Assembly: GCA_033239125.1 (NCBI GenBank) | Contig: BSWB01000005.1 | Span: 113,708,494-113,772,493 of the forward strand | Reading direction: 5' to 3' | From: Fagopyrum homotropicum | Taxonomy: Eukaryota; Streptophyta; Magnoliopsida; Caryophyllales; Polygonaceae | DNA length: 64,000 bases | Shown: in pieces, positions 21,979-33,492 of the stretch | Layout: each line of letters starts with the position of its first letter | Numbering within the stretch: the stretch's first letter is position 1 | The notes under the pieces: model-generated | What the model saw: the letters and a program-made list of their open reading frames with translations, nothing else | The model's database searches: none | What the model was told of the DNA's origin: nothing | Program-made: the position numbers and the translations under genes

Positions 21979-24220
21979 GGTGGACTACAAAAACACAGAA
22001 TAATAAAATGCAGATAAGTTATGATTGATTTTGCAAAAGCTATAAACTGTTATAACAATTATAAACAATTGAAGTTTTTGCACATTTCTACTCATATTAT
22101 CAATTCCCTTAGTGAGCAAAAATGATTCCAAGATCCTATCATATATGAACCTTAGCGTACTTTGGCACTGCCCTAAGTCTCATATAATCAAGGTAAGTAA
22201 ACTCCTTTACTAATTATAACTCCTTATAATTCTTGGTTGATGGGAACACATCTCATGTGAACTCACCCTTATGTCTCAAAATCCAAAACTTTATCTTTTG
22301 GTCTTTTGTTGAGTTAACCATATCAAAGCAGCATGCCCCTTAGTATGAGCATACCCGCAATATATCTAGGTCAAAGTAAGGACACCCCGCTTTGACGGAA
22401 CCTATCCTACAAATTCCTAGATAGGGATCGGTTATGATATGGGAAGACAATTCTCAATATTCTTTTAAGGGACGTTTTTAAGCATGCGAGGTTGTTATTT
22501 AAAAGTGAACTCATAGCAAAAATAACAAACAAGCATACAAGTGGGAATTTAAGGCATTCAAAAAACGCATTAAATTAATGGTTCCTAGTATGACCCCTCA
22601 AAAAGAATCTTCATTCTTGGACCTCCATGGATCTCCATCCTTCGGGCTCCTTAGGACTCTAGTCTTCTTGTATAATGAATTTAAAAAATAACTCTTACAG
22701 AAATTGAAAATTACAAAAATACATAACGATACGCAGATCGTGTACAATAAAACCATAACGATGCGCAGATCGTATTTAACTATCCTAAGATTGAGGCCAT
22801 ACTAGTAACCGCCTGCACGAGCATATCACTATACACATACATACAAGCATGGCATATATGATATTTAAAAAAAAAAATACACATAACCACTTTATCACAT
22901 AAAAAAAATATAGAATTGGAAACTCCTTTCCGGTATTGTTTTAATCAATCATATTGTGTATGGTATTAATATCATATATTAATCATTAAAATGCTAAAGG
23001 TGTAAAATTTCTAAATTCGGAACCTTTCCAAAATTAGTATCTTTCTATTTATGGTAACTTTCTAAAATTAGTAACTAGCTAATATTAGAACGTTTCTAAT
23101 GTTAGATCATTGCTAAGATTAGACATATTTATTATTTTAGTAACTTGTCAAAATTTAGAACATTTCTAAATTAAGACCTCATACATAAATAAGCAATTTT
23201 CCATAAAAGGTGGGTATCTTTTATTTTAAGATAAAATTTAATTAAGTAAGATATCATATATCCTAATATAATTAAATTATAATCTCCAAATAAGATAAAT
23301 CATATTTATCCTAAAAAAAAATTATTTTAAAAAGAAAATAAATCATATTTATCTAGATAGAATATCTCATATAATATCTTTTAATTTTAAGATATAATTT
23401 AAAAAAGTTAAAATATCTCATATCTTAACAAATTTAAATTTATTTGTTTCCATCCTGATAAATCATATTTATCTAGATATAATATCTCATATAATATCTT
23501 TTAGGAAGCAAATCTTATCTTTTTATTTTAGGGTAAAATATCTCATATCTTAACAAATTAAATTTATTTACTTTCAACTTGATAAATCATATTTATCTAG
23601 ATATCATATCATATATAATATCTTTTAGGAAGCAAATCTTATCTTTTATTTTAGGGTATAATTTAACTAAGTTAAAATATCTCATATCTTAACAAATTAA
23701 ATTTATTTATTTCCAACTTGATAAATCATATTTATCTAGATATAATATCATATATAATATCTTTTAGAAATAATTATTATTTAAATAAATAACTAATCAA
23801 ATTAGATAATTAATAAAAATAATCTAAAACCCTAAAAAAAATGAAATTAAAAACCCTAATTTTAATGCCGTACATGTTGCCAACAAAAAAAATAATAATT
23901 TTATATGACAATATTAGCTACATGTATGCGTAAGTTTAACTTGCTTAATCATATTAAGCAATTCCTTAATCATCATTAAGGATTTTTGTTTCATCATTGT
24001 CTTATAGAAACCTATTAACCTACGTAAACTGCCGCAACATTCATGGAAACAATTTCCTTAATAAACTAATCATGCTTAATCATTATTAAGCATCCAATTT
24101 TACACCTTAATCATGCAAATTAATCCATACAAACAATCTCTTTCGTAATTGAAACAAAACAATCAATACATGCATCAATACATGGCCTTTTTAGTTTGAT
24201 CTAATCAATTTATGCAAGAG
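21979..24220 (-). other. Long non-coding leader of copia 2
   Basis: About 2.2 kb between primer binding site and polyprotein start, much longer than a typical copia leader. It is AT-rich with many stops in all frames and includes the tandem repeat at 23330-23770. Its role is unknown. Confidence 0.7.
23330..23770. repeat. Four ~120-139-bp tandem repeats in the copia 2 leader
   Basis: The block starting AATCATATTTATCTAGATA recurs at about 23341, 23461, 23585 and 23724. Each copy is followed by ATAATATCTTTTA-type sequence and a 'TCTCATATCTTAACAAATT' segment. Period is 120, 124 and 139 bases. Confidence 0.85.
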
Positions 24221-24232
24221 GCTCTGATACCA
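24221..24232 (-). promoter_or_regulatory. Primer binding site for tRNA-iMet (copia 2)
   Basis: Minus strand reads TGGTATCAGAGC, one base inside the 5' LTR (which ends CCCAACA). It is a perfect match to the initiator tRNA-Met primer site. Confidence 0.92.
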
Positions 24233-24233
24233 C

Positions 24234-24955
24234 TGTTGGGATTTTAGATGTGTAAAAGCGGAATTTCAGGAAACGATTTCCTAAACATCTAAACATGGAT
24301 CGCATGCATAATAGATTAGATAAGGGGAAAAGGAATACCTTTTGATGCGTGTTCGATAACTCCTTCAAGGATATGTAGAGTCTCAAGTGTTACTCCTCTA
24401 GTTGGTCCACCCGAGATTGAACAAGAATCGCCTTAAACTTCGATTGCTAGAACAAAGGAGGAAGCTTTTGAGAGAGGGATCGAAGAGGAAGAACGTCGCT
24501 TCTTACGTGAATACACGGCTGAATGTTTTCAGCCGTCAAATCCTCTAATCGATTGAATATATATAATTAGGGTTGGGCTTTTTAACTATTAAAAAGCCCG
24601 ACCTTAAAATATAAGATATATGTTCAGTAATTAATAAACAAATAATCTCTTATCTATTATTAATTACCAACTCCAAAATATATTTTGTACTCCTACAAAA
24701 TATATCCTTTTCCACCATATACTCCTATACGGTAATTCTCTCATTAATTGATTCAGTTCTCCTACTCGTTATGGTGTGTCCTCGTAGGACCCGATAACAC
24801 TAGCAATACATTTTTATCATATAAATGTACCGATCATAGTTAGCTTCTAGCAAAACGCCATGACCCTAATATTATCGGATTATATATATCCCTATATTTA
24901 ATGTCCTATCTCATCATCAGTAATTGCACCTTGGATAAAGGACACAATTCCTTCA
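24234..24955 (-). repeat. 5' LTR of copia 2
   Basis: 722 bp with ends TGAAGG...CCCAACA on the minus strand, flanked by GTTTT on the RGS1 side. Confidence 0.93.
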
Positions 24956-25033
24956 GTTTTTGCTTACTCTATTTTATGGATTGTATACACATATTTCCCA
25001 TAAACAGGCAACAACCTATAACATGCTAAAACA

Positions 25034-28000
25034 CTAAACATCTCGTCTGATCATTTCGAACTCTGAGCCACTGGGGTGATGCTCTTGGTGAAAAGGGTCA
25101 TCGTGAGCATGAACCCAACTCAGCCTAGAAGAGACATTCAAACTAGTCACTAGCTCCAAATCGTGGCCATCCATCACACCAGCTTCATCTCTGAACTTCA
25201 CGTAATAAATGGATGACCAGTAATCTCTTGCCAAGTTCTTCAGTCCAAATGGCATAGAAGCACCCACCAAATGAATTGCAACGATATAAGTAATAATAAG
25301 TCGTACAGAAATCAAATATTGGATTATTAGGACGTCTTAGTGTGTATACCATGTTAATCAACTGCAGCAACTCACTCACAGCATTTTTGAACAGGTCGGG
25401 ATCTGCAAGATTGGATGTGTTTAAAATTTCCTGTCTTGTACGGTGAGATATGTTCACCTCCATTTCAGCACCTGAATCTCAACAATTTACTTGGGTCATT
25501 ATAGATCTTCATTACAGGTAGAAACCTCCCCACCAGATTACCCTAATAATATTGCATACTGATCATAGGGTTTGTTTGGGAAACGCGTATTAGCTATAAT
25601 TGTCTGCCGAACAAACCCATAGTGCATGCATCATAGTTTGACCTATTATACAGCACCCAACCTATTGCTTAATAACCGAAAAACACAACAAAATATAGAT
25701 AAAAACAGGGTTTTTAATTGTTATGCATGAAAGTACTTGGTAGGATTACCTGCAGTAATATACTTCTGGATTATATGTCGTGCCATATATATTCTTCTTA
25801 CACTATCATCTGTAAGTAGTTTGTTGAGTTCACAAATTTCGTCATAAAAATGTACACTTTCCCCAGCCAAACAACTGCATTGCATTGAAGCACAAAAATA
25901 TAGTGATAAATACAAGTCCAAACAGACATTCAAAACCTATACAGCCAACGGAAGTACCTGTCTGCAAATTCCATAAACGACTGCCGAAACTTCTTGTCTG
26001 AAAGAAGCTTATCCAGAGGTTCATTCACATCCATATTCAACACTTGTTCCCTACATAACAGAACTCCGCTGTCAGGTATTCCTAGAGCCTTACCCATTGA
26101 CCCAATATCAGGGTGTTCTTTTTTCTTCAAACTCATTTGTGAAATCAAAGGTTGTGAACTTGATATTGAGAAGAAAGCCACAACAAATAGACTCGTCTGT
26201 CAATCAAAATATTCACCTAGAATGTTAGTCAACAATCATTTCTACCACAAGTTGCACTGTTAAACAGCTGTATTGCTTCGAGGGTTTCAAATGAAGGAAT
26301 CAGCATATGGAAATATGTACCATTACTAATAGCAGAAATCTGGAGCCAACTTGAATCCATTCCACATTCTCATGCACCTTATTTAAAACATAGGCAACAA
26401 CCCATATTCCTGAAGGAGAAAGCAGAAAGTAGTCCTTGATGTCAATACTTATGTCTAAATGTGTATGATGTGATCATATGTTATGATAATGATACCGCTC
26501 AGTGCTTAACAGTTCCATGGATGTATAGGATGTTTAACCAAGCAATATTCAAGCAGCAGAAGTTGCTCCAAGTGCAAGTCAGAGGAAGCAAGCCAACCCT
26601 TGATTGCAACAATAGAGAACTATAGAAATTGTTTTATTTCTTATAATGCTAACTGTTTTGAAAAAGAGGTTCACAACCCCTTCAAGATATGTCAATCAAA
26701 TACAAACTCAACAAATGACAGCATAGCAAATTAATTATTTTTTTTAAGTTTCCTATGATGCTAACTGTTTTATTTCTTATGATGCTACCTGCTGAAGTTA
26801 GTAATTAAAATTTGTGGCACCTCAACAGAATAAGGAAAAAAAAGACAGTATAGCAAAGTAAAAATATAACCCAACACTTTCTAAAAGGTCGGAGTTTATA
26901 AATTGCTAGCATGCCAAATTTCTTGGGGCGAGAAACTGAGAAGTGTATGGCATACCTACAGAGAGAGTTGAAACAAATACTCCACGCCAAAGGTCTTTGA
27001 GTTCATGAAACCTGAATTCCACATGTTGAATGGCCTTGGTGAGTCCCATCAACAATGCAACATACAACGAATGAAGACATATAATAGGGATGATCCACCA
27101 GGCTGACATTTGGCAACGATTATTTAGTGGCTCCTTCAAATGGATAACTGCAGCAAAGATACATCTAGTTAACTGAAAAGCAGAACTGCAAGTGAATGTG
27201 AGAGAGCACTCAAGAATAAGTAACATGACATCATTAAATATTTTAATAGGTAGGATTTAAATGATTCATATTCAAAAGAAGAAAATATCAGGCTTACGTG
27301 CAGCACCAGAAATCCATGGTAAAAGAATTATTGGAAGAAAAAGATATGATCTGATTGGTGGTAAGCGCTTCCTGCAAATGCACATATATGTTACAGACTA
27401 TGAAAACCTCTAAAATCACTCATCTGAATCTCGGGCCTATTGTAAACAAGTAACATTAATGCATGATTGTGGATGATTCAGCAGTACTAGGCTGCATTCT
27501 AAGCCACGGGCCTACAGAAGAACAGTCTTTAGAAACAACAGGCAACTTTCCTTGAGAATCCATAAATATAATCAATTTTAGATATTTGTTACAGATTACT
27601 TACTTGACAAATATGAAATAGAGCTGAAAGACCTGAACAATACGACAACTAAGTAGCAAACCAAATCCAAATGGCCCTTCAGCCCAAACTGTAAGAACAT
27701 TCAAGAATTAGACAAAGGGAGAAGCATGATGAAAGGATAAAATCAGAGATAGCAAATGAGGAAAGAATAGATTTTCTCGAAAACAGAAAGCCACAACCTG
27801 TCCAAATATAGCAAGACTGCCACCAATAACCTTTCCTCATTTTGATCAATTGGCCTGACATCTAAAATAGAACCGAAGAAAGTATAATGTCCATATATCA
27901 GTTAGTACATATTTATTTATATCAAAGAAAATGATGGAAATGTTAGCTCACCACAACTGACGATAAAAGATTGAAACTTGCACAGACTTGAATAGCAGGA

Positions 28001-29507
28001 AGCCAAAAGGCACTGCCTTTAGGAAACGAAACCTTGAAGATCAGGAATGGAAAAATTGATCGACCAAGAAGCCTGTTCATAGAGGAAATAATTTTTTCAG
28101 TGATGTAATTGTTTCTCATAATGGAAGAAACTATTTGTTCAGTTCTAGAATTAATGTTGTCTCCGAATAAAGGTTGCCACACTATTCTACATCATTTAAA
28201 ATATTGGGTAAATTCCTTGTTTGTGTCTGCCTATGCCAAAACCAGATGCCTTCAATGAGGTGCACCTAAATGTACCCTCCTTTTTCTGTTATGCAAGTAA
28301 TGGGTTTAATTTGATTTCTAAAAAATAAAATACATAAATACACACACATATATATATATAGGGGCTGGTTCGGGTGAGGAGGCGCCTTGTAGAGGAGAGC
28401 TGAGGAGAAATTTTGTTCCTTTTTTCTAATTTTTTAAAAATGAATGCTTGTCATAAAAAAAAACGCATATTCATTAGCGAAAAAAAAAAAGATCAGTGAT
28501 ATAAAAAATAAAATGAATGGCTACTGTAAAAAATGATGATATACAAAAACATGAACAAAATTTCTGCTCACCTCCTTCCCATAAGGAGTCTCCTCACCGG
28601 AACCAATATTAGGATATCAAATGATTCACTTATCTTCTGACTTTGTGAGTTCTTTAAAGTTATTCATTGAACAATTGAACTTAGTTTTCAACTAAATATG
28701 ACTTGAAAGTTGTTTTTGGGAAATTTCAATAAGACATGCCCTGGCACAGAGCATTCAACAAGTGTTATCTGACGCAGATAGTTGTTTTATGAACTTTAGA
28801 GTTATTTCTTGCTAGATGCTACTTGTTTAATCTCTGGAGGAATTATTCGGTTCAATAAGTAGACTAAGAGCAAGCTATTAACAAGTCTTGTCTGAGCAAA
28901 TGCCCTATAAATAGCTCCCACTTGGCATTTTTACTCCTTCATTTACCCGTTTTATAGTTGTTATATGGCATAATAACTCATTAAGTACTCATTTCCATTT
29001 CGCTATATGGCATTTTCACTTCATAAGAACTCATTTTCATGTTGGTAGAAATATCAAAACCCCACAGTTTGGCCTAACATCAACTTCTCAAGCAAAATTT
29101 CTAGAATATAATGAAAGCAGGGAGGAAAGAGGGACAGTCAATTAATAATCAAGTCAAATCAAACAGCAAAATCAATTATATATATGTTCTACCCTCAGCA
29201 CAGCAGACAAGCAACACCACAACACAAATTGCACCGATCAACAAAGAGGACCTCGAGCTAAAAAAATGGAAATTTTTAATAATGGAGTAGCGAAAGGGAA
29301 TACGAAAAATCAATAAATTCCACAGGGGAACTAAAGACCTGGCAGAACTAAAGAGAAAAAAATGATTGGCACACGGATTAAGTATACGTCACTACATCAG
29401 TTATAGCAGGAGAAGAGATGAGTAGGGTACAGAAAGACGGCAATGGAAGAGAGGGAGAGAGCGATGTAGTCGGAAGGGCAGCCCCCGTTAGCGGCGCAGG
29501 CGGCCAT
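25034..29507 (-). CDS. RGS1: RGS1: seven-transmembrane regulator of G-protein signalling
   Basis: Complete gene of 11 exons: 29507-29431, 28072-27952, 27861-27798, 27688-27604, 27371-27298, 27147-26956, 26409-26321, 26196-25958, 25874-25750, 25471-25350, 25237-25034. All phases agree and give 463 aa, against about 459 for Arabidopsis RGS1. Residues 1-250 form the seven-helix receptor-like part (for example 'GPFGFGLLLSCRIVQ', 'HVEFRFHELKDLW'). The RGS box is at about 290-395 ('PLDKLLSDKKFRQSF', 'DDSVRRIYMARHI', 'NISHRTRQEIL'). A Ser-containing tail follows, ending with the conserved 'DDPFHQEH'. At the plasma membrane this protein speeds GTP hydrolysis by the G-alpha subunit GPA1 and links glucose and other signals to G-protein activation; tail phosphorylation drives its endocytosis in Arabidopsis. 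Intron 1 (1.36 kb) holds a MITE, and copia 2 begins 73 bases after the stop. Start: ATG in GAGGATGG, 'MAACAANGGCPSDYIAL'. Confidence 0.96.
28361..28606. mobile_element. ~246-bp MITE in RGS1 intron 1
   Basis: TIRs of about 55 bp. The left begins GGGGCTGGTTCGGGTGAGGA and the reverse complement of the right begins ATTGGTTCCGGTGAGGAGA; both run to GAAATTTTGTTC. A TA run lies on the left. The start matches the ends of the 1.7-kb TIR element at 5701-7380 (GGCTAGTTCCGGTGAGGAGA), so it is probably a deletion derivative of that family. Confidence 0.75.
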
Positions 29508-29780
29508 CCTCGCCGGTGGAGATGTAGGTTGTTGATGGCTTCTTTGATTGGCTGTGCAACTGGTGAAGAGTCTTCACTGAAGACGATTCAATTTTGTGAC
29601 TCCATTTTCAGAAGGTTTTGGGTTTGGTTTTTGTTGCCAGCAAACAACAGAGTCACTTTCCCTCCACGTGACAAACACCAAAGTAATTTGATTGGTGTTG
29701 CTTAAGAAACTGGTCGGAAAGTTACGGTTTGATAACTTATGGGTATTCATTTTTTAGATTATTCGGGACGAAGAATCGTT
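29508..29780 (-). promoter_or_regulatory. 5' flank of RGS1
   Basis: About 270 bases between the RGS1 start codon and the first copy of a long direct repeat; it should hold the 5' UTR and core promoter. I could not place a convincing TATA box. Any upstream element would have to act through repeat-derived DNA. Confidence 0.4.
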
Positions 29781-29948
29781 GAGATAGATTGTTTAGAGAA
29801 AGATTACGAAAATACCCCTAAATTAACATGGATTTAAGTGACATTCCAATATGCCTAAAAATCTCAACAATTTTCATCGTCCCTATCGTTGCTCGTTGCT
29901 TCAACGACGGAAACCGAGTGCTTCCGCTTATTGTTTGCGACGAACAAC
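29781..29948. repeat. Long direct repeat, copy 1
   Basis: About 168 bp, from GAGATAGATTGTTTA to TTTGCGACGAACAAC. It matches 30651-30819 at all but a few bases. Copy 2 leads into the 5' part of the Harbinger region, so copy 1 is probably a duplicate of that element's 5' sequence. Confidence 0.93.
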
Positions 29949-30020
29949 TTACAATATATTTAGATGGAGAGATTAAATGATGTTTATTTATTATTTCATT
30001 AATTCCTAACTAATACAATA

Positions 30021-30400
30021 AAATTAATATAATTTTTAATACAATAATTCATCAACAACTATCTAATTTATATGACAATATATTTATAAAAGAAACTAAA
30101 TATATAAAATAATTTTAAATTTTATCTAAGTAAACAAATAAAATTAATAAAATTAATATAATTTTTAATACAATAATTCATCAACAACTATCTAATTTAT
30201 ATGACAATATATTTATAAAAGAAACTAAATATATAAAATAATTTTAAATTTTATCTAAGTAAAAAAATAAATTTAATACAATAATTTTTAATACAATAAT
30301 TCATCAACAACTATCTAATTTATATGACAATATATTTATAAAAGAAACTAAATATATAAAATAATTTTAAATTTTATCTAAGTAAAAAAATAAATTTAAA
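30021..30400. repeat. Three tandem ~127-bp AT-rich repeats
   Basis: A unit containing 'CAATAATTCATCAACAACTA', 'TATGACAATATATTTATAAA' and 'AAATTTTATCTAAGTAAA' occurs three times in a row, between the two copies of the long direct repeat. Confidence 0.93.
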
Positions 30401-30540
30401 GCTCAAATTTATAGTACAAAACTTAAGTAAACTTTTATTTATTTATTTATTTAATTTATATATTTTATTGTTTAATTTCAAGCTTAATATTCGACTTTCC
30501 TTATAAAATTTTTTTTTTGTGCCCCTCCAACCAAAATTTT

Positions 30541-30555
30541 CTAGCTCCGCCACTG
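30541..30555 (-). mobile_element. Possible hAT-type transposon end
   Basis: Minus strand reads CAGTGGCGGAGCTAG, followed by AAAATTTTGGTTGGAGGGGC. This resembles the terminal sequence of a common plant hAT family as I remember it. The matching opposite end was not found, so this is a fragment at best. Confidence 0.4.
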
Positions 30556-30650
30556 GGATGAAGATCGTTGAGATTATCGAGGATTGTTGGCGAGGGAGAT
30601 TGGTAGAGATTTTTTTTGCGTAAATTTTAAGTTTTTGGTATTAGATTATT

Positions 30651-30819
30651 GAGATAGATTGTTTACAGAAAGATTACGAAAATACCCCTAAATTAACATG
30701 TATTTAAGTGACATTCCAATATGCCCTAAAAATCTCAACAATTTTCATCGTCCCTATCGTTGCTCGTTGCTTCAACGACGGAAACTGAGTGCTTCCGCTT
30801 ATTGTTTGCGACGAACAAC
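30651..30819. repeat. Long direct repeat, copy 2
   Basis: About 169 bp, near-identical to 29781-29948 (for example CTGAG for CCGAG, and one extra base in 'TATGCCCTA'). Confidence 0.93.
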
Positions 30820-31619
30820 GAGGTAACAATCGATTATGCTTCTCGTTTATGCTTCTTGTTTGTGTTTCTTCTTCAATTGTTATAATCGATTTACGCCCTT
30901 TAATTGATGCTCAATCCTGCTTCTCGTTTGTGTTTGGTGCTTTTGCTAGTCTGCTTCTCGTTTCTTCGTTTGTGTTTGTCGTTCGACCATTCGGCCAATC
31001 TGTTTCTCGTTTGTTGTTTTATTGGTGCGTATGTTTCTTGTTTCAATTTGGAAGAGGGTTGTATTGTAACTTTTGCTTGTTGCTTCAACGATTGTTGAAT
31101 TCGTACAATATTGTAACATTTGCTTGTTTATTATGCTTGTTTGATTGGTTATTTCGTTCGATTGGTGTTTCTGCATGTTGCTTCAACGATTGTTTGTTCT
31201 CATTTGGTGCTTCTACTTGTTGCATCAATTTTTAATACTAATTTGTGTTGTTGGAAAATCCAAGTGTTGTGCTTGTTGTTCAAATTTGCTAATTTTGGTT
31301 GGTACACATTGTTGAATTATGTGCTTCCTTCGATAATACAAGTGTTATGTTAGCTGTTCAATTTTTTATTTTGGTTTGTACACATTGTTGAGTTATTTGG
31401 TTGTTGTTCAAAAATCCATGTGTTATGTTAGTTTTTCAATTTTTAACTTTTTATGTCTTTGAAATGCTTGATGAATTATTTGGTTGTTGATCGAATCATG
31501 GTTTTAATGTTGTTGAATTATTTGTTCAATTTTTAAATTTTTCTGTCATAATATTGGGTTGGGTTTTCTTTTTATGTTATTACACATTGGGTGCTATTAT
31601 AACTTAGGAAATTGACGAT
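30820..31619. other. T-rich interval, probable 5' intron/leader of the Harbinger element
   Basis: Low-complexity pyrimidine-rich sequence with many 'TGCTTCTCGTTTG' and 'GTTGCTTCAACGATTG' variants. A 148-codon open frame at 30789-31235 is Phe/Leu/Cys/Ser-rich, as expected from T-rich sequence, and I do not accept it as a gene. Confidence 0.4.
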
Positions 31620-31712
31620 ATGAATGAGAAATTGACGCAACAAATCAAGGATAAGGGTTATTATACGTGGAATGATACATTGCTCAGGACCTTCTTAGAA
31701 ATTTAATGTGAA

Positions 31713-32275
31713 CACTAGTACAAAAATGCACATTTAACACGGTTCCGTATGCATTATTTAACACGCTTATTAACCGTGCTAAAATTGCCTGCGGTAAACG
31801 TGTTTAACACGGTTGGGCCCGAACCGTGTTAAACATGTTTACCTGGTTCATGTTTCAACCGTGTTAAACGTGTTTACCACGGTTCGCGCCGGATCGTGTT
31901 AAACGTGTTTACCACGGTTCGCGTCCAACCGTGTTAAACACGTTTACCACATGCAGTTTTACCACAGTTCGGGCCGAACCGTGTTAAACGTGTTTACAAC
32001 GGTTCACGCCGAACTGTGTTAAACACATTTAACACGATTGAGCTGGAACCGTGGTAAACACGTTTACCACACGTAGTTTTACCACGGTTCCCTCCCAATC
32101 GTGTTAAAAGTGTCGTGTTAAACGTGTTTACCGGTTCTCTTTGAACCGTGTTAATCGTGTTTACCGCGGTTCTCTTCTAACTATGTTTAAATTGTTTAAC
32201 ACGGTGTTATAAAAGTATGGTAATAATGTTGAATTGTGGTAATAATACCGAACCTTGGTAAATTAGTAGTGCGTG
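31713..32275. repeat. CACTA left subterminal repeats
   Basis: At least a dozen direct and inverted copies of a short motif such as 'AACCGTGTTAAACGTGTTTA' or 'TTTACCACGGTTC'. In this superfamily such repeats bind the element's own DNA-binding protein and are required in cis. GC-richer than the surroundings, with many CG sites. Confidence 0.93.
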
Positions 32276-33012
32276 TTAAATGTGAATTTTTCATCTACAA
32301 CTGAAGTAATATTTTATATTTTTTTAATTAGGCTATATTTACTGTGTTGCACATAGATACCGTACACCTGTAGTAATCCAACACAATGAACAAGCTAAAT
32401 TGACCGGCTAACCGACAAATAATACTTGAAGACAATCATCAACACCATAATGATCGATCAATCAAATATAACCATGTCAATTGACAACAATAATCATTTC
32501 GATCATCTCAAAATACTAATCACTAAAAATCCATAAGTATTTCATAAGATACCTAGTTACTCCAATATCCGTTCTTTCAACTTAATGAAACCAATAATGC
32601 AACTAGTGTACATGAGTGAATTATTTCACATAGCTAATCCACTAATCTCGAACCTCATCGATTTGCTTTTGTGAATACGACACCGACTTAGCTGACTCCG
32701 AAAACCACTGTCAATTAAAGGGAAATGATTTAGTGAGAAAAAAATTCATATATACACACAAAAAAAAGTGAATATAGCTGATGCAAGCCATAAGAATATT
32801 GAACTTCACTAATAATAAAATCACACTAGTAACCATGAAGAAACTATGACTAAGAAATTTTCAGTACTGGTAACCCTGAAGAAACTATGACTAAGAAATT
32901 TTCAGTATGTCAATCAGGAAGAGATCCTTTACCTATCTTAGAGTCAACAGAAACTCCAAAATTTCAACACTACATTGATGTTAAACAAAATTTAAGTTCC
33001 TATGAGCAATAA
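32276..33012. other. CACTA interior, no gene seen
   Basis: AT-rich interior sequence. The only structure I see is a 40-bp tandem duplication near 32826-32907 ('GAAGAAACTATGACTAAG' and following, twice). Confidence 0.5.
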
Positions 33013-33464
33013 TTATGAAGAAACTAAGACTTGCTTATAAGATTTTTGTGCCATATTTGATATGGATAGCTTGTCAATCTCACTAGTAACCATTTCTCTT
33101 TTAAGGAAAAACAATGTTCCTCTATATATTAACAAGTATATAAAAATTGTGAGGACTGTCATTGGTTCAAATATCTTCAGCCTGTAAAAAAACAAAATTT
33201 ATAAATCAAGAAAGAGTTTATAAGTACATAGAGTTTTAATTTCCAAGAATGTGTCACCACATTAGCTTCATTCATATATGAGCAATGATTGATCAGATAG
33301 TACCATATCCAAATATCACCCAATTGTAAATTCTCCCCAAAATAGCAACATAGTATAAATCAAAAGAGGACAGGAAACCACCTAGCTAAAGCAGGCCGCT
33401 TTCTCTCCGGTGGCTCATTATCTCCACCGCCACTGCCATCCAAGCTCCGTTTTGCCCTGTTCAT
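33013..33464 (-). CDS. Candidate chimeric two-exon ORF with a CBP60-like N-terminal exon
   Basis: Exon 1 (33464-33382) encodes 27 residues, 'MNRAKRSLDGSGGGDN' then 'EPPERKRPALA'. This matches the first exon of calmodulin-binding CBP60 proteins, whose N terminus has (E/Q)PERKRPALAS with an intron at about the same place. Exon 2 (33181-33013) follows a clean TTTTTTACAG acceptor and continues in frame to a stop; its sequence does not resemble CBP60. Predicted product 83 aa. It lies inside the CACTA element, so the exon was probably captured and spliced to non-homologous DNA. Phases agree, but expression is unknown and this may be a non-coding relic. Confidence 0.45.
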
Positions 33465-33492
33465 GTTATCTCTACCTAATCACACTCTCCGG

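Larger units (their letters stand above)
16981..24955 (-). mobile_element. Ty1/copia retrotransposon with intact pol and deleted gag (copia 2)
   Basis: On the minus strand: 5' LTR 24955-24234, primer binding site, 2.2-kb leader, ORF 21978-18502, purine tract, 3' LTR 17694-16981. The target-site duplication is GTTTT at 16976-16980 and 24956-24960. The LTRs are 722 and 714 bp, nearly identical apart from a short indel. The insertion lies 73 bases past the RGS1 stop codon and in the same transcriptional sense. Confidence 0.95.

Noticed and set aside
29418..29705. 95-codon plus-strand ORF
   Set aside because: Antisense to RGS1 exon 1, which has strong homology on the minus strand.
30789..31235. 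148-codon plus-strand ORF rich in Phe, Cys and Leu
   Set aside because: Composition follows the T-rich DNA; no motif, and an overlapping frame gives similar low-complexity sequence.
31713..32275. Regularly spaced repeats resembling a CRISPR array
   Set aside because: Units vary in spacing and orientation and lie at the end of a CACTA element in a plant genome; they are subterminal repeats.
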